Assembly (NCBI GenBank): GCA_002425225.1
Contig: DILV01000041.1
Span: 1 to 36,820 of the forward strand
Direction of reading: 5' to 3'
DNA: 36,820 nucleotides
Origin: Thiothrix sp. UBA5583
GTDB taxonomy: Bacteria; Pseudomonadota; Gammaproteobacteria; Thiotrichales; Thiotrichaceae
In this document: positions 31,804 through 36,820 of the stretch, piece by piece
How the letters are laid out: the number at the start of each line of letters is the position of its first letter
Position numbering within the stretch: position 1 is the stretch's first letter
Position numbers and translations under genes: made by a program
Notes under the pieces: model-generated
Databases searched by the model: none
Told to the model about the DNA's origin: nothing
What the model saw: the letters and a program-made list of their open reading frames with translations, nothing else

Positions 31804-33014
31804 TGTTGTGGAACAGTTTTTTACTCGCCTTGCGCGAAATCCGCCGCAACCTGTTGCGTTCCTTCCTGACCACCCTCGGTATTGTGATCGGGGTCTCCGC
31901 CGTTATCACTATGGTGACACTGGGCAACGGCGCGACCCAGGCGGTGAAAAACCAGGTCGCCAGTCTCGGCAGCAACCTGCTGCAAATCCGCTCCGGGCAA
32001 CGCATGTTCGGCCCTCCCGGCAGTGGGGCGCGTGCCCCGGCGTTTGAACTGGCGGATGTGGCCGCCATTCAGGAGCGCATTAGCGGGCTGGCGGCGGTCG
32101 CACCGGAAATCAGCCGTACTGCTACCGTGGTTTCTTCCGCCAACAACTGGTCAACCAGCGTGACCGGCTCCAGCAATGATTTTCTGCTGGCGGGCAACTG
32201 GCAACTGGCTGCCGGGCGCGAGTTCAGCAAGGCCGAGCTGGATGGTGGGCAATCGGTCTGCATTATTGGTGAAACCATCCGCCGCGAACTGTTCGGCACA
32301 CGCCAGCCACTGGGCGAATCCATGCGGGTGAAAAACTTTTCCTGTGAAATCATCGGTATTCTGGTTTCCAAAGGGCAGGCGACCATGGGGCGCGATCAGG
32401 ATGAAATCGTGCTGATGCCGATCCATACCGTGCAACGCCGCTTGAGTGGCAACCGGGATGTTTCCAGCATCCAGGTGTCGGTGCAAAACGAAGGCGACAT
32501 CGACCGGGTGAAAAACGAGCTGACCCAACTGCTGCGCGAACGGCGGCGGCTGGAAAAGGGCGAAGACGACAATTTCAACGTGCAGGATACCCGCCAGATT
32601 GCCGAAACCCTGTCTGGTACAACCCAAATCCTCACCACCTTGCTTGGGGCAGTAGCTTCGGTAAGTTTGCTGGTGGGCGGGATTGGTATCATGAATATCA
32701 TGCTGGTTTCCGTTACCGAGCGTACCCGCGAAATCGGTATCCGGCTGGCGATTGGTGCGCTGGAACGTGAAGTGTTGCTGCAATTCCTGATCGAAGCCGT
32801 GGTGCTGGCGATGCTGGGCGGGCTGATCGGTATCGTGCTGGCAACGCTGGCATCGGTCGGCCTGGCGGGCGTGATGCAGGTTCCCTACAGCTTCAACCTC
32901 GGCATCAATGTACTGGCGTTCGTGTTTTCAGCCGGAATCGGGATTCTGTTCGGGTTCATGCCTGCGAAACGGGCGGCGCGGCTGGATCCGATTGAGGCGC
33001 TACGGCATGAGTAG
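31803..33014 (+). CDS. ABC exporter permease (MacB/FtsX type)
   Basis: A 403-aa inner-membrane permease. TM1 (about 20-45, LRSFLTTLGIVIGVSAVI) is followed by a large periplasmic MacB_PCD domain (about 50-245). The FtsX-like core has three helices (about 280-305, 325-355 and 365-390) with SLLVGGIGIMNIMLVSVTER and TREIGIRLAIGA. The C-terminal MPAKRAARLDPIEALRHE is the family end. With the adaptor, ATPase and outer-membrane lipoprotein it forms a full MacAB-TolC-like exporter for macrolides, peptides, lipopeptides or similar molecules. The last 59 nt overlap the 3' end of the convergent DUF2189 gene. Confidence 0.93.
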   Translation: MLWNSFLLALREIRRNLLRSFLTTLGIVIGVSAVITMVTLGNGATQAVKNQVASLGSNLLQIRSGQRMFGPPGSGARAPAFELADVAAIQERISGLAAVAPEISRTATVVSSANNWSTSVTGSSNDFLLAGNWQLAAGREFSKAELDGGQSVCIIGETIRRELFGTRQPLGESMRVKNFSCEIIGILVSKGQATMGRDQDEIVLMPIHTVQRRLSGNRDVSSIQVSVQNEGDIDRVKNELTQLLRERRRLEKGEDDNFNVQDTRQIAETLSGTTQILTTLLGAVASVSLLVGGIGIMNIMLVSVTERTREIGIRLAIGALEREVLLQFLIEAVVLAMLGGLIGIVLATLASVGLAGVMQVPYSFNLGINVLAFVFSAGIGILFGFMPAKRAARLDPIEALRHE

Positions 33015-33783
33015 CCGTATCCGGGTCTTGTTCCCATTCATCACTGATAATGGCTTCCCGATAACCGCGCCAGCTTGCATAACCGATCACCGGCAGCGTC
33101 GCTAGAAACGCCACAAACAGCGTTAGGAAACCAACCACTACTGATGCAAGCAGTATTCCAGCCCACAGCAGCATTGCCGGTTTGTTTTTCAACACGGCAT
33201 TGAAACTGGTCAGCATCGCGGTGATGGCGTCGACATCTCGATCCATCATCATCGGCAGGGAATACACCCCGGCGCAAAAGATAACCGTGGCAAACACCGC
33301 GCCCACCAGTGAACCAATCCCGAGGAATGTCAGCCATTCCATCACCGTCGGCTCTGTTCCCATCGGCAGGAAAATATTGATGGCAGTGGCGGAACGCGCC
33401 CACACCAAAAACACGATCAGTAGGGCAAAGGCGAAAATCATCTGGTTGCCAAGGCGTTTCTTGCCTTGTTGCAGGCAAAAACCAATCTGCGGTTTCTTGC
33501 CTCGGTCAAGCTGGCAACTGACCGAGTACAGCCCCATCGCCAGTGCAGGCCCCAGGAATATAAAAGCGGCAAACAGGACGATGACCATCGTGAAACTTCC
33601 CACTTGCCAAGCCCAGGCAACGATCAGCCAACTGATAAGCATGAACAGCCCACCATATAACATGCTGAGTAACGGAGCCTGACGGAAATCCTGCCACCCC
33701 AGTTGGAGCCAGCGCAGCGGGGCAGTCGTATCCAGTTGGCGGCAAGGGGCAACGAATGGGCGGGTGTCTTCTGTCATGGACAT
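32956..33783 (-). CDS. DUF2189 membrane protein (second copy)
   Basis: A 275-aa integral-membrane protein of the DUF2189 family, related to but clearly diverged from the protein at 22840-23628. Shared blocks are the start of the membrane part (LGWQDFRQAPLLSMLYGGLF), FIFLGPALAMGLYSVS and the end of the core (PVIGYASWRGYREAI). Six hydrophobic helices are visible, then a polar C-terminal tail of about 35 residues rich in Asp, Pro and Ala. The start at 33783 has AAGGAGG 7 nt upstream. The 3' end, coding for part of the tail, overlaps the exporter permease gene by 59 nt on the other strand. Function is unknown. Confidence 0.88.
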   Translation of the reverse strand: MSMTEDTRPFVAPCRQLDTTAPLRWLQLGWQDFRQAPLLSMLYGGLFMLISWLIVAWAWQVGSFTMVIVLFAAFIFLGPALAMGLYSVSCQLDRGKKPQIGFCLQQGKKRLGNQMIFAFALLIVFLVWARSATAINIFLPMGTEPTVMEWLTFLGIGSLVGAVFATVIFCAGVYSLPMMMDRDVDAITAMLTSFNAVLKNKPAMLLWAGILLASVVVGFLTLFVAFLATLPVIGYASWRGYREAIISDEWEQDPDTATHAVAPQSDPAAPPVSQA

Positions 33784-33858
33784 GGCGAAACCTCCTTCTC
33801 ACGGTCTATCTACAAAGATTACACCAACAATCAGGGGTTTGCTGTGTTCCTGACAAAA

Positions 33859-33886
33859 TGAAGCCCCCTGACGGGGGCTTCATCAC
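33859..33886 (-). terminator. Terminator downstream of secDF
   Basis: TGAAGCCCCC (33859-33868) pairs with GGGGGCTTCA (33873-33882) across a 4-nt loop. Read on the minus strand the hairpin is followed by ATTTTG, a short T run, so it most likely ends the secD-secF transcript. It stands 27 nt past the secF stop. Confidence 0.75.
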
Positions 33887-33909
33887 TCACTCAATGCGAA
33901 TGTTCCGAC

Positions 33910-34860
33910 TTAGACGACAGAACCGTCCGCATTCATCCCTTCGATTTTTTCCTCTTCCTTCGGAATCATGTGCTCACGCTTGAGACCGAACAGCAGCAGC
34001 AGCGGGGAAGCTACCAATACTGATGAGTAAATACCGAACATGATGCCGATGGTCAGAGCCAATGCAAAGTTGTGCAGTGCCTCACCGCCGAACCACAGCA
34101 TGGATGTGACCATGATCTGGGTAGACAGGTGGGTGATAATGGTGCGTGACATGGTGGTGGTAATGGCACTGTCGATGATGTCTGGGATGGTTTCATCGCG
34201 CATGGTGCGGATATTTTCCCGAATCCGGTCAAATACAACCACCGATTCGTTCACCGAGTAACCGAGGATTGCCAGTACACCCGCCAGTACCGTCAGGTCA
34301 AACTGCCACTGGAAGAAGGCAAACAGGCCGAGGATGATCACCACGTCATGCAGGTTGGCAATCGCTGCCGAGACCGCAAAGCGCCACTCGAAACGGATGG
34401 CAAGGTAAATGATGATGCCCGCCGCTACCAGTAATAGCGCCAGACCACCGTTTTCATACAGCTCTTGCCCGACCTGTCCACCTACGAAATCAACCTTGCT
34501 CAGGCTGACATCAGGAGTGGTGCTTTTCAGTACGCCCATGATCTGTTCGCTGATCTGCGCACTGGAAACGCCTTCCTTCAAGGGCACACGGATCAGCACA
34601 TCCTGTGAAGAGCCGAAGTTTTGTACGGCAACTTCGTGGTAGCCGGTAGCCTTGATGGTTTCACGGATGGTGTCCAGCGGAGCAGCTTGCGCATAACGCA
34701 CTTCCATGACTGTACCGCCAGTGAAATCCACCCCCAGGTTCAGGCCGTAGAAAAACAGTGCCCACACCGAAAACAGGAAGGTTGCCAGCGAAATGGCCGT
34801 CGTGGTTTTGCCATACCGCATGAAGGGAATGGCTTTCTTGAAATGAAAAAACTCTAACAT
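33910..34860 (-). CDS. secF: Protein translocase subunit SecF
   Basis: A 316-aa inner-membrane subunit of the SecDF complex, which uses the proton-motive force to pull exported proteins from the SecYEG channel on the periplasmic side. Six transmembrane helices are visible: the first at about 18-37, the rest from about 135 on. The hallmarks are GVDFTGGTVMEVRYA after TM1 and GYSVNESVVVFDRIREN near TM4 with the conserved acidic and Arg residues. The periplasmic P4 domain lies at about 55-130. The start is 12 nt after secD, with AAGGGA upstream. Length is normal for the family. Confidence 0.97.
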   Translation of the reverse strand: MLEFFHFKKAIPFMRYGKTTTAISLATFLFSVWALFFYGLNLGVDFTGGTVMEVRYAQAAPLDTIRETIKATGYHEVAVQNFGSSQDVLIRVPLKEGVSSAQISEQIMGVLKSTTPDVSLSKVDFVGGQVGQELYENGGLALLLVAAGIIIYLAIRFEWRFAVSAAIANLHDVVIILGLFAFFQWQFDLTVLAGVLAILGYSVNESVVVFDRIRENIRTMRDETIPDIIDSAITTTMSRTIITHLSTQIMVTSMLWFGGEALHNFALALTIGIMFGIYSSVLVASPLLLLFGLKREHMIPKEEEKIEGMNADGSVV

Positions 34861-34872
34861 GGCCTGATTCCC

Positions 34873-36726
34873 TTAAATTGAAATTTTTTGCAGGCGTGGC
34901 TTGTAACCGTAAATCAGGTTCACAATCGCACGTGATACGGTGACGGCGCTGAACATGGAGGTGAGGATGCCAAGGCACAGCACCACCGCGAAGCCCTTGA
35001 TTGGTCCAGAGCCGAGCAAGAACAGGGCGATACCTGCAATCAGTGTGGTCAGGTTGGAGTCAAGGATTGTGCCCCACGCACGGTCGTAACCTGCATTGAT
35101 GGCGACTTGCGGTGACGCTCCCGCCCGCAGTTCTTCACGGATACGTTCATTGATCAACACGTTGGCGTCAATTGCCATCCCCAGAGTCAGGGCGATACCT
35201 GCCAGACCGGGCAAGGTCAGGGTTGCCTGCAACATGGAGAGCAGGGCAAACAGGAAGAAACCGTTGATACCCAGAGCCAGACTCGCAGTCAGGCCAAACA
35301 TGCGGTAGTAGACGAGCATGAATACAACAACAGCCGCAAAGCCCCAAATATTGGAATTGAAGCCTTTCTCGATGTTTTCCTTACCCATGCTGGGGCCAAC
35401 GGTACGTTCTTCGACAATGTAGAGCGGAGCAGCCAGCGCACCGGCACGCAGCAACAGGGCGAGGTCACGCGATTCCTTGGGGGAATCCAGCCCGGTAATC
35501 TGGAAACGTTTGCTCAACTGTTCCTGAATCCGCGCCACGTTGATGACTTCTTCGGTAGTCTTGCTGGTTTTGACCTGCTGCCCATCTACTTCCTTGCTGT
35601 CGATTTTGGTTTCAATAAACACGACCGCCATCAGCTTTTGCACGTTTTCCCCAGTAACTTTGGCGAAACGGCTTGCGCCCTTGCCGTCCAGCGTGATGTG
35701 TACCGCAGGCCGGTTATTCTGGTCGAAACCGGAAGACGCATCGGTGATGTAGTCGCCAGTCAACATGACTTTGCGCTTGAGCAGGATTGGGTTGCCGTTG
35801 CGCTCCTTGTAAAGCTGGGAACCAATCGGCGGACGCCCGTTTTGCTGTGCCTGGAACGGGTCGTTTTCCTCATCCACTAGGCGGAATTCGAGGGTGGCGG
35901 TCGCACCAAGGATTTCCTTGGCACGAGCAGTATCCTGTACTCCTGGCAATTGCACCACGATACGGTTCATGCCCTGTTGCTGGATAACCGGCTCGGCAAC
36001 ACCCAGTTCGTTGACACGCTTGCGCAGGGTAATGATATTCTGCTGGACGGCGAATTTCTGGATGCCAACCAGGGTGGCTTGTGAAATGCTGGCTTGCAGG
36101 CTGTTGCCATCGGCTGGCTTGCTGAATTGCAGGCTGTCACCGTAGGATTTGCGCAGGGCATTTTCAGCCGTATCGCGTGCAAACGCATCGTTGAATTTGG
36201 CAACGATACTGTCACCTTCGCGGGCAATCCCCTGGTATTTGATGTCCTGTTCACGCAGCAGGTCGCGGAATTCGTCTTCGTAACGGTCAATCGCCTTGTC
36301 GGTAGCTGCCTGCATGTCCACTTCCATCAGGAAATGCACCCCGCCGCGCAAGTCCAGACCGAGGTACATTGGGTTGGCATTCAGGGCGCGTAACCAGCCT
36401 GGTGTGGAAGGGGCAAGGTTGAGTGCTACCACGAACTGGCTACCAACTGCTTCTTTCAGGGCTTCGGATGCCTTGAGTTGTGTGTCGGTATCCTCAAAGC
36501 GGAACAGGGCTTGCTGACCGTTGTTTTCGCTGGCGCGTACCGTCAGCCCTTTGGCTTGCAATGCCTGCTCAAAACGCTGCATGGTCGCCGGATCAATCGG
36601 TTGGTCAAGTTTAGGGCTTAACTGTACTGCCGGTTCGGACGGGAAAAAATTGGGAACAGAATAAATGACCCCGACCAGCAGGATCACTGCGATCATGAGG
36701 TACTTCCAGAGTGGATAGCGGTTCAT
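34873..36726 (-). CDS. secD: Protein translocase subunit SecD
   Basis: A 617-aa partner of SecF (E. coli SecD is 615 aa). TM1 is at about 8-26, the large periplasmic P1 domain spans about 30-440, and five helices follow. Signatures are NPMYLGLDLRGGVHFLMEVD (about 116-135), VVQLPGVQDTARAKEILG (about 253-270), and ALTLGMAIDANVLINERIREEL in TM4, with the Asp implicated in proton flow. The ribosome site is weak. Usually yajC precedes secD; here the 94 nt upstream hold a palindromic repeat and the window ends before any yajC could be seen. Confidence 0.97.
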   Translation of the reverse strand: MNRYPLWKYLMIAVILLVGVIYSVPNFFPSEPAVQLSPKLDQPIDPATMQRFEQALQAKGLTVRASENNGQQALFRFEDTDTQLKASEALKEAVGSQFVVALNLAPSTPGWLRALNANPMYLGLDLRGGVHFLMEVDMQAATDKAIDRYEDEFRDLLREQDIKYQGIAREGDSIVAKFNDAFARDTAENALRKSYGDSLQFSKPADGNSLQASISQATLVGIQKFAVQQNIITLRKRVNELGVAEPVIQQQGMNRIVVQLPGVQDTARAKEILGATATLEFRLVDEENDPFQAQQNGRPPIGSQLYKERNGNPILLKRKVMLTGDYITDASSGFDQNNRPAVHITLDGKGASRFAKVTGENVQKLMAVVFIETKIDSKEVDGQQVKTSKTTEEVINVARIQEQLSKRFQITGLDSPKESRDLALLLRAGALAAPLYIVEERTVGPSMGKENIEKGFNSNIWGFAAVVVFMLVYYRMFGLTASLALGINGFFLFALLSMLQATLTLPGLAGIALTLGMAIDANVLINERIREELRAGASPQVAINAGYDRAWGTILDSNLTTLIAGIALFLLGSGPIKGFAVVLCLGILTSMFSAVTVSRAIVNLIYGYKPRLQKISI

Positions 36727-36755
36727 TGTTATAGGTTTCCGTTTGTTAGCCTGTA

Positions 36756-36797
36756 CCCCTCACCCCCTAGCCCCCTCTCCCTACAGGGGCGAGGGGG
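36756..36797. repeat. Dispersed GC-rich palindromic repeat, copy 2
   Basis: Starts CCCCTCACCCCCTAGCCCCC and ends with GGGGCGAGGGGG, able to fold back on itself. It shares the C-rich lead-in and G-rich return of the element at 11040-11071 but is longer. It lies upstream of secD, between that gene and whatever precedes it. Its position suggests an extragenic palindromic element rather than a promoter. Confidence 0.65.
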
Positions 36798-36820
36798 AAT
36801 AAGAAAGATGGCCTCTTAGC

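Noticed and set aside
36727-36820. Absence of yajC upstream of secD
   Set aside because: The window ends 94 nt after the secD start, so absence cannot be judged.

Overview
The window looks like a contiguous piece of a gammaproteobacterial chromosome. YajD, CpxR/CpxA-type regulators, HflKC, an NhaA that aligns residue for residue with the E. coli antiporter, and SecDF all fit that class. The gene mix (class I IlvC with ilvBN, a TrpD-like paralogue, VC0807 and DUF2189 membrane proteins) recalls sulfur-oxidising Thiotrichales such as Thiothrix; that finer placement is an impression, not a database result. Apart from possible att-like repeats after the tRNA, there is no phage, insertion sequence or CRISPR array.

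Layout: (1) 1-547: elongator tRNA-Met with a near-consensus promoter and strong terminator, then a gene-poor stretch with 10-bp-phased repeats and a hairpin-plus-terminator unit that may be a small RNA. (2) 548-3855: ilvB-ilvN-ilvC, ending in a clear terminator. (3) 3857-4933: a membrane fatty-acid desaturase on the minus strand. (4) 5195-11032: ATP-grasp, alpha-E and transglutaminase/DUF2126 genes, tightly packed; this is a known but biochemically undefined predicted peptide or protein modification system. (5) 11047-12169: a DUF2238/YjdF-type membrane protein and a YajD-type HNH protein, divergent. (6) 12298-14421: panB-panC-panD. (7) 14422-14889: an AT-rich gene-free stretch with nested hairpins. 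(8) 14890-18118: a Sel1-repeat protein, a divergent TrpD-like protein, a tiny conserved-looking protein and a GNAT-fold protein. (9) 18127-22688: nhaA, moeA, hflK, hflC on the minus strand. (10) 22840-25481: a DUF2189 membrane protein overlapping an AlbA_2/ATPase regulator, then a VC0807-like membrane protein. (11) 25566-33014: a Cpx-like two-component system with a DUF4405 membrane protein, divergent from an outer-membrane lipoprotein/MacA/ABC ATPase/permease export operon. A perfect GTAAA-N5-GTAAA CpxR-type site lies between them. (12) 32956-36726: a second DUF2189 protein, then secF and secD.

The best-supported new observation is the CpxR-type operator, with a third half-site, in the divergent promoter region at 28251-28406; it ties the local two-component system to the neighbouring exporter and to DUF4405. 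Other items worth checking are the candidate RNAs at 289-425 and 14659-14717, the TrpD-like protein that has lost the usual substrate motifs and sits beside a 65-aa protein, the DUF2189/AlbA_2 coupled pair, and a dispersed GC-rich palindromic repeat, one copy of which supplies the C-terminus of a membrane protein.
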